Positions 1 through 8,661 of a stretch of DNA of 42,428 nt are shown here, piece by piece. The stretch's first letter is position 1. The number at the start of each line of letters is the position of its first letter. The position numbers and the translations under genes are program-made. The notes under the pieces are model-generated. The model was not told the origin of the DNA. It saw only the letters and a program-made list of their open reading frames with translations, and searched no databases. Origin of the DNA: Nitrospinota bacterium (lineage in GTDB: Bacteria; Nitrospinota; Nitrospinia; UBA9942; JAHJSF01). The stretch is taken from positions 1-42,428 of the forward strand of contig JAHJSF010000046.1 in the NCBI GenBank assembly GCA_018830405.1, read 5' to 3'.

Positions 1-115
1 AGCCTCTGAAATTTTCGAACGTTTTGCATACCTGTTTTTTACTGTCATAGCTAGACATTAGCATATATTTTAATGTGCTGTTCTAGTCATGACCCTAATT
101 TTTTTTTATGTCCGT

Positions 116-874
116 CTATATGGAGTATAAGTACCAGCGGATTATATACCCCCCCCAGAGTATATATACGGTTGCCCCGATGATGAGGAATGGCCCGAAT
201 GGTATTTGACTCTTTCTCCCCTTTTTCCCCATAATCATCAGGGCTATTCCGACTATTGCCCCGAGAAGAGAGCCGATCATAGTAGTGACCAGTACCCCCG
301 GCCAGCCGACAAAAGTTCCTATCATAGCCATTAGTTTTATATCTCCCCCTCCCATTCCCCCTCGGCTTAACAAGGCTATCAGGAAAAAGAGGCCTCCCCC
401 GACCAACAGACCGATTATTGAGGCCTTCGGTGTCATATAGTTTAAAAAGAAGGGGGCGGCAATCCCTATGGCAGTACCGGGGAGAGTTATCATATCCGGG
501 ATTATCTGATGTTTAAAGTCTATAATAGCAATGACCAGAAAGGCGGAAAAGAGGAGGAGATATATAACAAGATATGGACTCTGGCCGTAGCGGAGATAGG
601 TAAAAAGATATATAAGCCCGGTTACAAACTCAACGATTGGATACTCAATGGATATAGGTGAACCGCATCCCCTGCATTTTCCCCGCAGGACAAGCCAGCT
701 AACGATTGGGACATTATCATACCAGGCTATTCTTGAATCGCACGATCGGCAGTGGGATGGGGGAGAGACGACCGATTCCTTGCGGGGGAGCCGATATATG
801 CAGACGTTGAGGAAACTCCCTATTATGGTTCCCAAGATGAAAGATATGAATGGAGCTATTTTGGCTATTCCCAT
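116..874 (-). CDS. pilD: Prepilin peptidase / N-methyltransferase (type IV leader peptidase)
   Basis: Polytopic inner-membrane aspartyl protease (A24 family) that removes the leader of type IV prepilins and type II secretion pseudopilins and methylates the new N-terminus. The 252-residue protein has the N-terminal domain with two CxxC pairs (C42/C45 and C67/C70), followed by several hydrophobic segments. The two expected catalytic aspartates are in IIDFKHQIIPD (near 119) and GGGDIK (near 178). Length is normal for the family. Its ATG lies inside the end of recX (10-nt overlap), so it is probably translated from the recA-recX-pilD transcript. No pilin genes are visible nearby. Family assignment is firm; the substrate system is unknown. 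Confidence 0.94.
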   Translation of the reverse strand: MGIAKIAPFISFILGTIIGSFLNVCIYRLPRKESVVSPPSHCRSCDSRIAWYDNVPIVSWLVLRGKCRGCGSPISIEYPIVEFVTGLIYLFTYLRYGQSPYLVIYLLLFSAFLVIAIIDFKHQIIPDMITLPGTAIGIAAPFFLNYMTPKASIIGLLVGGGLFFLIALLSRGGMGGGDIKLMAMIGTFVGWPGVLVTTMIGSLLGAIVGIALMIMGKKGRKSQIPFGPFLIIGATVYILWGGYIIRWYLYSI

Positions 875-1329
875 TCTATATCTTCCATGACATCTATAAC
901 GATTGTCGGGGGGAATCCCTTTCTCATCAGATATCCGTATAGCTTTCTAAGTGCAGACTGAGACTTTTGCATCCCCTTCACCTTTTTCTCAGCCGCAGCC
1001 ATGGCGATTTTTCTCTCATCAAACTCATCTCTCAGTCGATCTACTATCGTTGTTATAATCTGCCTATCAACCCCTTTTTCGTTCAGCTCGTAGGATATCC
1101 TTATAAGGCCGTATGACCTGTTTTCAATCCTGTACTTGGCCCACTGGTGGCCGAACTTCTCATCATCTGTGTAACCAAATTCCTTTAGCCAGGATATAGT
1201 TTCTTCTATTGTCCCTTCTTCAAAACCTTTATCCTTGAGCCTCTTCTCTATCTCTTTTTCACTCCGCCATCTTGAGGACAATATCTTAAGGGCGACCTCT
1301 TTGGCCCCTTTTTTTGAGACTTCCTCCAT
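865..1329 (-). CDS. recX: RecX regulatory protein (RecA inhibitor)
   Basis: Small helical protein of the RecX family, which binds RecA filaments and restrains recombinase activity. It is rich in charged residues and shows the three-helix repeat pattern of the family (segments such as SRWRSEKEIEKRL and TISWLKEFGYTDDEKF). I place the start at the ATG at 1329, 10 nt after the recA stop. An AAGGAG at 1343-1348, formed by the last recA codons, serves as a somewhat distant ribosome site. A TTG start at 1362 is possible but would overlap recA by 23 nt. Position directly downstream of recA is the usual arrangement and supports co-expression. Confidence 0.88.
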   Translation of the reverse strand: MEEVSKKGAKEVALKILSSRWRSEKEIEKRLKDKGFEEGTIEETISWLKEFGYTDDEKFGHQWAKYRIENRSYGLIRISYELNEKGVDRQIITTIVDRLRDEFDERKIAMAAAEKKVKGMQKSQSALRKLYGYLMRKGFPPTIVIDVMEDIEWE

Positions 1330-1339
1330 TGTAAGGTTG

Positions 1340-2362
1340 CTACTCCTTTTCCGCCTTAACAACCTTAAGACCGTGAGCCTCTCTTATCTTTTTTTCAATT
1401 TCCTCTTTGATCTCAGGATTATCGATTAGGTATTTTTTGGCGTTATCCCTCCCTTGGGCAATCCTTGTCCCATTGTAGGAATACCAAGCCCCGCTCCTTT
1501 CAACAATATTGTCATCGACTCCTATATCTATCAGATCCCCTTCTTTAGATATCCCCTCTCCGTAGATAATATCAAACTCGCATTCTCTGAACGGGGGGGC
1601 AAGCTTATTCTTGACCACCTTCACCTTTGTTCTAGCCCCTATGGTATCGCTCCCGCTCTTTATCGCCTCTCTTTTTCTTATATCGATGCGGATGGTGGAA
1701 TAGAACTTAAGGGCGTTTCCGCCGGTGGTTGTTTCAGGATTACCGAACATAACGCCTATCTTCATCCTTATCTGATTTATAAATATGACGGTGGTCTGAG
1801 ATTTGCTGATAACGGCGGTCAATTTTCGAAGGGCCTGCGACATGAGCCTGGCCTGCATCCCCATCTGGGCATCCCCCATCTCCCCGTCTATCTCTGCCTT
1901 AGGGACAAGGGCCGCCACTGAATCGATGACGATTACGTCAACCGACCCGCTCCTGACCAGCGCCTCGACTATCTCCAGGGCCTGTTCCCCTGTATCGGGC
2001 TGAGATATCAGAAGTTCTTCGATGTCCACCCCTATCTTGGCGGCGTACTTGGGATCCATAGCATGTTCCGCATCGACAAAGGCGGCTATCCCCCCCGTCT
2101 TTTGGGCCTCGGCCACGATATGAAGTGTCAGGGTGGTTTTACCGGATGATTCCGGGCCATATATCTCAACAACTCTCCCCCTGGGGATTCCCCCTATACC
2201 GAGGGCCATGTCGAGCGACATACAGCCTGTCGGGATGACCTTTATATCAGCTGCCCTTTGGCTGTCGCCGAGGCGCATTACTGCCCCTTTACCGAATTCC
2301 TTCTCTATATGAGATATTGCTATCTCAAGTGATTTTTTCTTCTCATCTTTTCCCTGGGCCAT
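1340..2362 (-). CDS. recA: Recombinase RecA
   Basis: DNA-dependent ATPase for homologous recombination and SOS co-protease activity. Walker A is GPESSGKT at about residues 69-76 and Walker B is [10 protein letters not shown]. The loop [13 protein letters not shown] and the [10 protein letters not shown] region are textbook RecA. The ATG at 2362 is preceded by GGAGGAGAAT at ideal spacing; an in-frame TTG at 2374 would place that ribosome site inside the gene. The result is 340 residues, normal for the family. The C-terminus is acidic and lysine-rich. I saw no clear LexA box in the repeat-filled 213-bp spacer upstream. Confidence 0.97.
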   Translation of the reverse strand: MAQGKDEKKKSLEIAISHIEKEFGKGAVMRLGDSQRAADIKVIPTGCMSLDMALGIGGIPRGRVVEIYGPESSGKTTLTLHIVAEAQKTGGIAAFVDAEHAMDPKYAAKIGVDIEELLISQPDTGEQALEIVEALVRSGSVDVIVIDSVAALVPKAEIDGEMGDAQMGMQARLMSQALRKLTAVISKSQTTVIFINQIRMKIGVMFGNPETTTGGNALKFYSTIRIDIRKREAIKSGSDTIGARTKVKVVKNKLAPPFRECEFDIIYGEGISKEGDLIDIGVDDNIVERSGAWYSYNGTRIAQGRDNAKKYLIDNPEIKEEIEKKIREAHGLKVVKAEKE

Positions 2363-2400
2363 ATTCTCCTCCAAAGTTTAATACGAAATCGCAGGCATAC

Positions 2401-2440
2401 AACCCCCGATCCCCCTTTGTTAAGGGGGAATAAGGGGGCT
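2401..2440. repeat. G/C-skewed intergenic palindrome (recA upstream copy)
   Basis: Stem CCCCCTT (2411-2417) pairs with AAGGGGG (2422-2428). An outer run of C (2403-2407) faces an outer run of G (2434-2438). It is one of about nine related palindromes in this window, all in spacers. It lies just upstream of recA. Confidence 0.7.
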
Positions 2441-2510
2441 GTGAATGCAACTCCGTACAATGTTAATACCAGACCAATCTATAGTAACGGCAGAAAGAAA
2501 ATTACCATAA

Positions 2511-2553
2511 TCCCCCCATCCCCCCTTTAGAAAAGGGGGGGAAGGCGGGATTT
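2511..2553. repeat. G/C-skewed intergenic palindrome (downstream of cheR)
   Basis: A nine-base stem, CCCCCCTTT (2520-2528) with AAAGGGGGG (2532-2540), plus outer C and G runs. Same family as the copy at 2401-2440, placed about 25 nt after the cheR stop. It could double as a transcription end, but it has no clear T-run. Confidence 0.65.
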
Positions 2554-2575
2554 GATGCCAAAATATTTAATGCCT

Positions 2576-3403
2576 TCACTGTAACATCTTTTTCTGATAT
2601 ATCCTCTCTCTTCTGGCGATCTCTCTGAATTTGGGATAGATATTAGAATATTTTATACTCTCCGAGTTTCCGACGCATAGAAACCCTCCATGAGTAAGAC
2701 TCTCAAAAAAAATATTTAATATATGTTCCTGCAAAATGTCGTTGAAATATATCAAAACATTGCGGCACATGATTATATTCATTTCTCCGAATATGTGGTC
2801 TGAGACAAGGTTATGATTGGCAAATATTATATTTTCTTTCAGGCCTCGGTCCATTATTATGGAGTTGTCTATACTACTGTAGTAATCGGAAAAGGCGTAG
2901 TGGCCTCCTGCTTCTTTATAGTTACGACTGTATTTCTTGGCATCTTTTATCGGGAATATCCCATCTCTGGCGGCATTGAGGGCGGAATCGTTTATGTCGG
3001 TTGCGTAGATGTGGCATCTGTCGTAAATCCCCTCTTCCTTAAGGAGTATGGCCATAGAGTAGACCTCTTCTCCCGTGGCGCACCCGGCGTGCCATATCTT
3101 TATGTGGGGATATGTCTTAAGGTAGGGGATAACCGATTCTCTCAGTTTACGGCAGGTCAGCGGATTGCGGAACATCTCGGTTACCGTTATCGAGAAATAG
3201 TAGATTAGTGATTCCAGTATCGACCTGTCAGATACGATCCTCTGCGAGACCTCGGGGAGGCTTTCAAATTTTGTTTCAAACATAAAGGAGGCCAGTCTCC
3301 GTTTTATCATAGCCGGGGCATAGTTGCGGAAATCATACCCATAATGTCTATGAACAACGGAGAGGAGCTCCATCTCTTCGTTGTTTATACCTTCGTTAAT
3401 CAT
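2576..3403 (-). CDS. CheR-type protein-glutamate O-methyltransferase
   Basis: SAM-dependent methyltransferase that esterifies glutamates on chemoreceptors. The N-terminal helical CheR domain (residues ~10-75, with FRNYAPAMIKRRL) is followed by the SAM-binding domain. Motif I is IWHAGCATGEEVYS (~103-116), then YATDIND, and the characteristic NIIMCRNVLIYF. It is 275 residues, full length. The ATG at 3403 overlaps the ribD end by 8 nt. No receptor, cheA, cheB or cheW is visible in the window, so its partners lie elsewhere or it serves a non-flagellar chemosensory system. The family is clear; the pathway is not. Confidence 0.9.
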   Translation of the reverse strand: MINEGINNEEMELLSVVHRHYGYDFRNYAPAMIKRRLASFMFETKFESLPEVSQRIVSDRSILESLIYYFSITVTEMFRNPLTCRKLRESVIPYLKTYPHIKIWHAGCATGEEVYSMAILLKEEGIYDRCHIYATDINDSALNAARDGIFPIKDAKKYSRNYKEAGGHYAFSDYYSSIDNSIIMDRGLKENIIFANHNLVSDHIFGEMNIIMCRNVLIYFNDILQEHILNIFFESLTHGGFLCVGNSESIKYSNIYPKFREIARRERIYQKKMLQ

Positions 3404-4514
3404 TGTAGGCTGTCTTTCTCCCTTTTTTCTGTTTGATATACCCTTCCACTATAATATCTTTCCCCTCCTCTTTTAAAGATATATCTGTTAAATGAAAGGC
3501 ATCCTTAAGATCTGCTATCCCTTTTCCCCCCACCGAGCTTATCCCATCTTTACCGCCTATTATCTTGGGGGCGATGAAGAAGATGACCTTGTCAACCAAC
3601 TCCTTGCTTAGGCAGGAGTAATTAAGGTCCGAGCCCCCCTCAAGCATTATGCTGGTAATCCCCATCTCTCCTAATTTTTTCATCCCCTCTTTTATGTCTA
3701 CCCGTCCCGAATCAAGGGGGGTTAGAATAATTTCAGCCCCCTTATCTTGGAATAGTTTTATTTTTTTCTTATCAGCCAGCTCGGTGGTTATAAATATCGT
3801 TCTGGCTATGGAGAGATTATCCAAGACATTATAATCGATGGGGGTCTTTAGGCTTGAATCGACGATGATACGGGCGGCATTTTTTCTCTTCCTCGGGGTA
3901 ACCAGGAGGTTGGGGTTATCCTGAAGGAGTGTCCCCGCCCCTATCATAATGCCGTCAACCTCGCTTCTTATGGAGTGGACAATCTTACGCGAAGTCTCCG
4001 AGGTAATCCATTTTGATTCTCTGGCCGAGGTGGCTATTTTGCCGTCGAGACTCATCCCCACCTTCATCAGGACAAAGGGATAGCCGGTTTTGATATATTT
4101 TATATAGCTTTCGTTTATCCTCTTGACATCCCTCTCTAACAGCCCTGTTAGAACAAGTATCCCCGCATCCTGCAACTCTTTTATCCCCTTGCCGGCCACG
4201 ATTGGGTTGGGATCATGCATCCCTATGACAACCTTTTTGATCCCGCTTTTGATGATTGTCTTGGTACATGGGGGAGTCCGGCCGGTGTGGCAGCAGGGTT
4301 CGAGGGTTACATAGAGGGCGGCGTCCTTGGTAAGTTTCCCCGCCTTTTTTATGGCTACTATCTCGGCGTGGTCTGTCCCCGCCTTTCGATGGTATCCTTC
4401 CCCTACAATCTTTCTGTTATTGTAGATGACTGCTCCGACCATCGGGTTAGGGCTTGTCTTGCCTTTCCCCTTCAGGGCCAGTTCAATCGCCCTCTCCATA
4501 AGCTTACTTTTCAA
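3396..4514 (-). CDS. ribD: Bifunctional riboflavin deaminase/reductase RibD
   Basis: Catalyses the second and third steps of riboflavin synthesis: deamination of the diaminopyrimidine and NADPH-dependent reduction of the ribosyl side chain. The N-terminal deaminase has the zinc motif HAE (49-51) and PCCHTGRTPPC (73-83). The C-terminal reductase domain (from ~150) includes LMKVGMSLDGKIA and the ending MLEGGSDLNYS. The start is a TTG at 4514 with GGAG seven bases upstream; an ATG at 4499 is the alternative. No other rib gene is nearby. Downstream cheR overlaps it by 8 nt, an unusual pairing. Confidence 0.95.
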   Translation of the reverse strand: MKSKLMERAIELALKGKGKTSPNPMVGAVIYNNRKIVGEGYHRKAGTDHAEIVAIKKAGKLTKDAALYVTLEPCCHTGRTPPCTKTIIKSGIKKVVIGMHDPNPIVAGKGIKELQDAGILVLTGLLERDVKRINESYIKYIKTGYPFVLMKVGMSLDGKIATSARESKWITSETSRKIVHSIRSEVDGIMIGAGTLLQDNPNLLVTPRKRKNAARIIVDSSLKTPIDYNVLDNLSIARTIFITTELADKKKIKLFQDKGAEIILTPLDSGRVDIKEGMKKLGEMGITSIMLEGGSDLNYSCLSKELVDKVIFFIAPKIIGGKDGISSVGGKGIADLKDAFHLTDISLKEEGKDIIVEGYIKQKKGRKTAYND

Positions 4515-4639
4515 GGCACATCTCCGCTATAGACAGAAAGGAAGGATTCTTTTTGGAATCAATACGTTGCCATAAAATGATATCAATAAATAAGGGAAAA
4601 GGTAATAGCATTTTTGGTTCCTTCTCATTTTAACTTACC

Positions 4640-4725
4640 ACCCCGGCCTTCGGCCACCCCTCCTAAAATAGGAGGGGAGTTTGATGAAGTTGTATTTTGT
4701 TCCCCTCCTTGGTTAAGGAGGGGCA
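4640..4725. repeat. Two tandem G/C-skewed palindromes between ribD and the GHMP kinase gene
   Basis: The first stem is CCCCTCCTA (4657-4665) with TAGGAGGGG (4669-4677). The second is CCCCTCCTT (4702-4710) with AAGGAGGGG (4715-4723). A small GGCC-TTC-GGCC hairpin precedes them at 4645-4655. Two copies of the same palindrome family lie 24 bp apart, filling much of the 226-bp spacer. Confidence 0.7.
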
Positions 4726-4740
4726 GGGGTGGTTGGGTGC

Positions 4741-5763
4741 CTACTCCAGACGGTCGATTATCCTGACTCCCTTTTTATCGATGGAGGAATTGAGGAGCCT
4801 TACCCCCTGCTCTTGCAGCTTATCGGCTAGGGCCTTCTTTTTTCCCTTGGCGGCGTAGATGAGGATACATCCTCCCCCGCCTGCACCGCAGACCTTGGCT
4901 GACATAGCCCCATTGGAAAGGGAATAGGCAATTATCTCTTCTATCTTTGGGGTGGATATCCCCCCCCAAAGACTTTTTCTCTTCTTCCACTCTCTTTGGA
5001 TAAGTTTCCCCAATTGGTCGAAGTCATTATCCTTTATTGCCCTACCAACCTCCTCAGATATACGGGCTAGGGCGTTTAGATTTGTTAGGAGTTTTTTATT
5101 CCCCTCTATCACCCCCTTATAAACCTCCCAATTGTTTATCCCCGAATTGCGTGATTCCCCCGAATAGGCTATGATGAGCCTCTCCTCCAGCTCTTTAAGT
5201 TTAGCCCCCTTAAAGCCCCTTCTCTCCACCCCGTCTATATTGAGGGCGATGTTGGAAAGGCTACCGTAGAGGGGAGGAAAATAATCCTGTTCCCCGGCAG
5301 GAACCCCCAACACCCGGGCCTCTATGTTGCGGGCTATTACCTGCAGTTCCTTTTTCTTGTATCCTTTCTCGGTAACAAGGTTTAGGGCGTAGCATAGTGC
5401 AATATTCAGGGCCGATGACCCCCCCAAACCGGAACCGGCCGGGGCCTCGGAGTCGGTCTCTATTGTTAGTCCCATGGTTGGATTAAAGAAGGCTGTAATC
5501 CTAGTGACCAGTGGAAGTATATGGCGATGGTGGATTTCGGAAATAGACCCGAAAGATATCCCCTTTCCCCTGTCCTTGGAGACAACAACTATCTTTTTGT
5601 CTTTCCTAATATCTATCTTGACCTTGGCGTATATCGATAGGGCCACATTTATTGTGGAGGGCCTCTCAAGGAGAAGATAGAGGGGCCAAATATCGAGTGT
5701 CCCCCCGGCCAAATCTCCCCTCAAGGGGGCAATAACCTCTATATGTTTAAGCCTTTCCACCAT
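4741..5763 (-). CDS. GHMP-family small-molecule kinase (heptose-7-phosphate kinase-like)
   Basis: ATP-dependent sugar or metabolite kinase of the GHMP superfamily. The three expected motifs are present: an N-terminal substrate motif, PLRGDLAGGTLDIWP (~13-27); the ATP-binding motif PAGSGLGGSSA (~108-118); and the C-terminal KVCGAGGGGCILIYA. The LAGGTLD form resembles HddA-type D-glycero-D-manno-heptose 7-phosphate kinases more than mevalonate or homoserine kinases, but no other heptose gene lies near, so the substrate is not settled. It is 340 residues. Its ATG lies inside the last codons of prfB (17-nt overlap), making it the last gene of the lnt-prfB operon. Confidence 0.82.
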   Translation of the reverse strand: MVERLKHIEVIAPLRGDLAGGTLDIWPLYLLLERPSTINVALSIYAKVKIDIRKDKKIVVVSKDRGKGISFGSISEIHHRHILPLVTRITAFFNPTMGLTIETDSEAPAGSGLGGSSALNIALCYALNLVTEKGYKKKELQVIARNIEARVLGVPAGEQDYFPPLYGSLSNIALNIDGVERRGFKGAKLKELEERLIIAYSGESRNSGINNWEVYKGVIEGNKKLLTNLNALARISEEVGRAIKDNDFDQLGKLIQREWKKRKSLWGGISTPKIEEIIAYSLSNGAMSAKVCGAGGGGCILIYAAKGKKKALADKLQEQGVRLLNSSIDKKGVRIIDRLE

Positions 5764-6851
5764 CTTTTCCCATAAGTAGATATGCCTCTATAAAATCGTC
5801 GATCTCTCCGTCAAAGACCGCATCGGTATTTCCCGTTTCGTGGCGGGTTCTCAAATCCTTAATCATCCGATAGGGATGGAGGACATAGGAACGTATCTGG
5901 CTACCCCAGCCGATCTCCTTCCTTTCCCCCTGCGTCTCTTTGGCCGTTTCTTCATGTTTCAACCGCTCCAATTCATATAGCTTGGAACGGAGAACCTTCA
6001 TGGCCGTGGCCTTATTCTTATGCTGCGACCTTTCATTCTGACACTGGGCAATGGTGTTGGTAGGGACGTGGGTAATCCTAACCGCCGAATCGGTCACGTT
6101 TACATGCTGCCCTCCCGCGCCGCTGCTCCGATAGGTGTCTATCCTCAGGTCTTCATCCCTGATATCGACGACTATATCGTTATCCAACTCAGGAGAAACG
6201 AAGACGGAACAGAATGAGGTATGTCGTCTCTTATTGGCATCGAAAGGGGATATCCTGACTAGCCGGTGTATCCCATTTTCCGCCTTCAGATAACCGTAGG
6301 CATAGTCTCCCGATATAGTTACGGTAGCCCCTTTAAGACCGGCCTCTTCCCCCGGCTGATAATCGGTAATCTCGGCCTTGAAACCTTTACGCTCGGCCCA
6401 GCGGAGATACATCCTCATAACCATCTCGGCCCAATCCTGCGCCTCTGTCCCCCCCGCCCCGGAATTTATCGAGACGATGGCGTTTGAGGGGTCATGTTTC
6501 CCCGAGAGCATGGAGGCAAACTCGAATGAAGCCACTTCTTTGTCTATTCTATTCAGCTCCCCCCTTATCTCTTCTTCTATCGATTCATCCTCATCCGATA
6601 GTTGGGCCAGTTCTTCCGAATCGCTAAGGGCCTGATTAAGTTTCTTCCAGCTTTCGAGCGGCTTGGACAAGGAGGAGCGCTCTTTTAATATCTTTTGCGC
6701 CTCCTCATTATCGTTCCAAAATCCGTCTTGAGAGACGACAAGGTCGAGTTCCTTTATCTTGGCTTCATTCTTGTCGAGGTCAAAGATGCCTCCGTAATCT
6801 AAGGAGTCTTTCCTTTAAGTCCTTCAACTTGGTCTTTATAGCTTCATCCAT
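5747..6851 (-). CDS. prfB: Peptide chain release factor 2 (programmed +1 frameshift)
   Basis: Class I release factor reading UGA and UAA. A 23-codon leader from the ATG at 6851 ends at CTT-TGA. A +1 slip there joins the main frame, which begins at the GAC at 6781-6779 and runs to 5747, giving about 367 residues, the usual RF2 length. The joined sequence reads LRRHL|DLDKNEAKIKEL, matching RF2. The SPF codon-recognition motif is in RISPFDANKRRH and the catalytic GGQ is in SSGAGGQHVNV. Without the shift, translation would have to begin inside the gene. The leader ATG overlaps the lnt end by 8 nt, and the 3' end overlaps the GHMP kinase gene by 17 nt. Confidence 0.96.
6779..6794 (-). promoter_or_regulatory. 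prfB: prfB +1 programmed frameshift site
   Basis: On the minus strand the site reads CGGAGG-CAT-CTT-TGA-C. CGGAGG (6794-6789) is the internal Shine-Dalgarno-like stimulator, three bases before the CTT slip codon. TGA is at 6782-6780 and the following C completes the poor termination context. The geometry is the same as in the well-studied E. coli prfB. When RF2 is scarce, slow termination at UGA allows the slip, so the protein controls its own synthesis. Confidence 0.95.
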
Positions 6852-8415
6852 CTTCTCGGCCCATCTCCTCTTTATGTCTAAATTTAATATAAAATATTGC
6901 GGTTATCGATATCAGTAGGCAGATGTAGGCAAAGATATCGCCATACCTGCTGTAAAATGTCTTACCGACATTATCGTTCAATCTTATATCCCCAATCAAT
7001 GTTTCCCCTACGAATATATCACTATATTGAACAATATTACCTATCGGGTTGATAAAGCCGCTTATCCCTGTGTTGGCTCCTCGGACTATCGGTATGCGGT
7101 TTTCCACCGCCCTAAAGGGAACCATGGCTATATGCTGATAGGGGGCGGAACTTACCCCGAACCAGGCATCATTGGTTATGTTTACCAAAAACTGCGCCCC
7201 CTCCCCGACAAACTTACGGGTCAGGTCGGGGAATATAATCTCGTAGCAGATAAGGGTGGCGAACCTCCCCTTGGGGAGGTCGAATACCTTGTAGGTATCC
7301 CCTGTCCCAAAATCCCCGACCCCTTCGACAAGCTTGCCTAGGAAGGGGAACAGTGGTTTTAAAGGGATATACTCCCCATAGGGGACTAGGTGTATCTTGT
7401 CGTAATAGTTTCCTTTGTTATCGGGGGTGAGGAAATAGGCGCGGTTGTAACTCTCTATCTGCCTATTTACTATTCGATAGCCATCGGCCCCGATTAGAAA
7501 ACTTATTCCGCTCTTGTCAACAAAGCCTAAGAGATTGTCTCTCTCCTCCCCCTCCTCCTGAAGGTAGAAGGGGAGTGATGATTCGGGCCAGACTATCAGG
7601 TCAGGCCTTTCAGATAGTATCGATTCGGTCATCCCTTTATAGGTATCGACAATTAAATTTTTATAGGCCGAATCCCACTTCATATTCTGGGCTATATTTC
7701 CCTGTATCAGGGCGACCTTCAAAGGTTTTCCCTCCTCAGGGTTGTAATTTACAACCCTCTTTCGCCCATATATTGCAGTTCCTCCGATTAATATAGTTGA
7801 AACCAGGAGATAGGCAGAGACGAGCCGCCTGTTCTTCTTTCTATCCTTAAGGTTGCTTACATAGAGATAGAGGGAGATGTTCACGATGATGATTAGAAAT
7901 GAAACCCCATAGACCCCGGTTATATCGGCTATCTGAATCAGCCTAAGATTGTCAAACTGCGAATAACCTATAAGCCCCCAAGGGAACCCGGTGAATAGAT
8001 GGCTCCGTATCAGCTCCAAGGCCACCCAAGCCAAGGGGGCGGTGAACCATTTAATGTGTGAACTCTCCCCAGGGAAGAGGGAGAGAATCCAGGCGAAGAG
8101 GGCGAAATAGCCAGCCAGATATGTGGCCAAGACGAAGAGGATTATTACCCCTACAGATCTGGGGAGCCCTCCATAGTTGGTCATCGAGTTGGTTACCCAA
8201 TAGAGTAGGAGGGTAAAGAAAACAAAACCGGATATAAATCCCCCCCTGACTGCCTCTCTCCTTGTTCCCTTATCTATTATGTAGAAGAGGGGAATGAGGG
8301 CCAACCAGGCCATAATTTTCAGACCGGGCAAAGGGAAACTTATGGCCAGAAGTAGCCCGGATATGAGAGGGAAAATAGTTGCCTGCCACCTTAAATTTTT
8401 ATTGATAAATATCAT
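6844..8415 (-). CDS. lnt: Apolipoprotein N-acyltransferase Lnt
   Basis: Inner-membrane enzyme that adds the third acyl chain to lipoproteins, completing their maturation. The N-terminal ~200 residues hold several membrane segments. A nitrilase-like domain follows, with the catalytic triad visible as E in VWPESSLPF, K in YDKIHLVPYGEY and C in LICYEIIFPDL. A final membrane helix lies near the C-terminus. At 523 residues it is full length. The ATG is at 8415; no strong ribosome site is seen, and an inverted-repeat element begins ten bases upstream. The end overlaps prfB by 8 nt. Presence of lnt indicates a diderm cell. Confidence 0.95.
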   Translation of the reverse strand: MIFINKNLRWQATIFPLISGLLLAISFPLPGLKIMAWLALIPLFYIIDKGTRREAVRGGFISGFVFFTLLLYWVTNSMTNYGGLPRSVGVIILFVLATYLAGYFALFAWILSLFPGESSHIKWFTAPLAWVALELIRSHLFTGFPWGLIGYSQFDNLRLIQIADITGVYGVSFLIIIVNISLYLYVSNLKDRKKNRRLVSAYLLVSTILIGGTAIYGRKRVVNYNPEEGKPLKVALIQGNIAQNMKWDSAYKNLIVDTYKGMTESILSERPDLIVWPESSLPFYLQEEGEERDNLLGFVDKSGISFLIGADGYRIVNRQIESYNRAYFLTPDNKGNYYDKIHLVPYGEYIPLKPLFPFLGKLVEGVGDFGTGDTYKVFDLPKGRFATLICYEIIFPDLTRKFVGEGAQFLVNITNDAWFGVSSAPYQHIAMVPFRAVENRIPIVRGANTGISGFINPIGNIVQYSDIFVGETLIGDIRLNDNVGKTFYSRYGDIFAYICLLISITAIFYIKFRHKEEMGREDG

Positions 8416-8424
8416 AATAAGAGC

Positions 8425-8580
8425 TTATGCAAAGTTGTATTCAAAATGATAACAAGGCGGCAAGGAGGAAGCGACTCACAACCCCCTTATTCCCCCTTAA
8501 TAAAGGGGGATAGGGGGTTGTATGTCGAGGAGCTGACGACGAAGCCAACGCAGTTAGCGGTTGAAAGCGACTTTGCATAA
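8425..8580. mobile_element. 156-bp MITE-like element with 11-bp terminal inverted repeats
   Basis: The ends are a perfect inverted repeat: TTATGCAAAGT at 8425-8435 and ACTTTGCATAA at 8570-8580. The inside has no credible gene and carries a strong palindrome at 8478-8522. The element fills most of the 246-bp spacer between divergent lnt and hemE. No obvious target-site duplication was found. Calling it mobile is inference from the terminal repeats and size. Confidence 0.5.
8478..8522. repeat. Nested G/C palindrome inside the lnt-hemE element
   Basis: The left arm ACAACCCCC...TTCCCCCTT pairs with the right arm AAAGGGGGA...GGGGGTTGT, with one small indel and a short AAT-type loop. The core matches the palindrome family near recA (2401-2440), so it may have entered a pre-existing element. 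Confidence 0.65.
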
Positions 8581-8593
8581 AGGTTTTGTTCAC

Positions 8594-8622
8594 TTGCCCG
8601 ATACCCGTTTATAAGTTAGCAT
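8594..8622 (+). promoter_or_regulatory. Possible hemE promoter
   Basis: TTGCCC (8594-8599) and TAGCAT (8617-8622) are separated by 17 bases, about 40 nt before the hemE GTG and outside the inverted-repeat element. Both boxes deviate from the sigma70 consensus; there is no other support. Confidence 0.25.
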
Positions 8623-8661
8623 AAGATTATATAGTACTAAATTTAGATATAGGAAGCGACA

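Noticed and set aside
1454-1921. 155-residue open frame on the plus strand
   Set aside because: It lies wholly antisense to recA, and the protein has no recognisable pattern or ribosome site.
2411-2428. C/G palindromes as Rho-independent terminators
   Set aside because: Stems are strong, but none is followed by a clear T-run on the relevant strand, and copies also occur away from gene ends, so the repeat reading is preferred.
6670-6851. prfB as a pseudogene because of the in-frame TGA
   Set aside because: The stop is the programmed +1 frameshift site with all its known elements, not damage.
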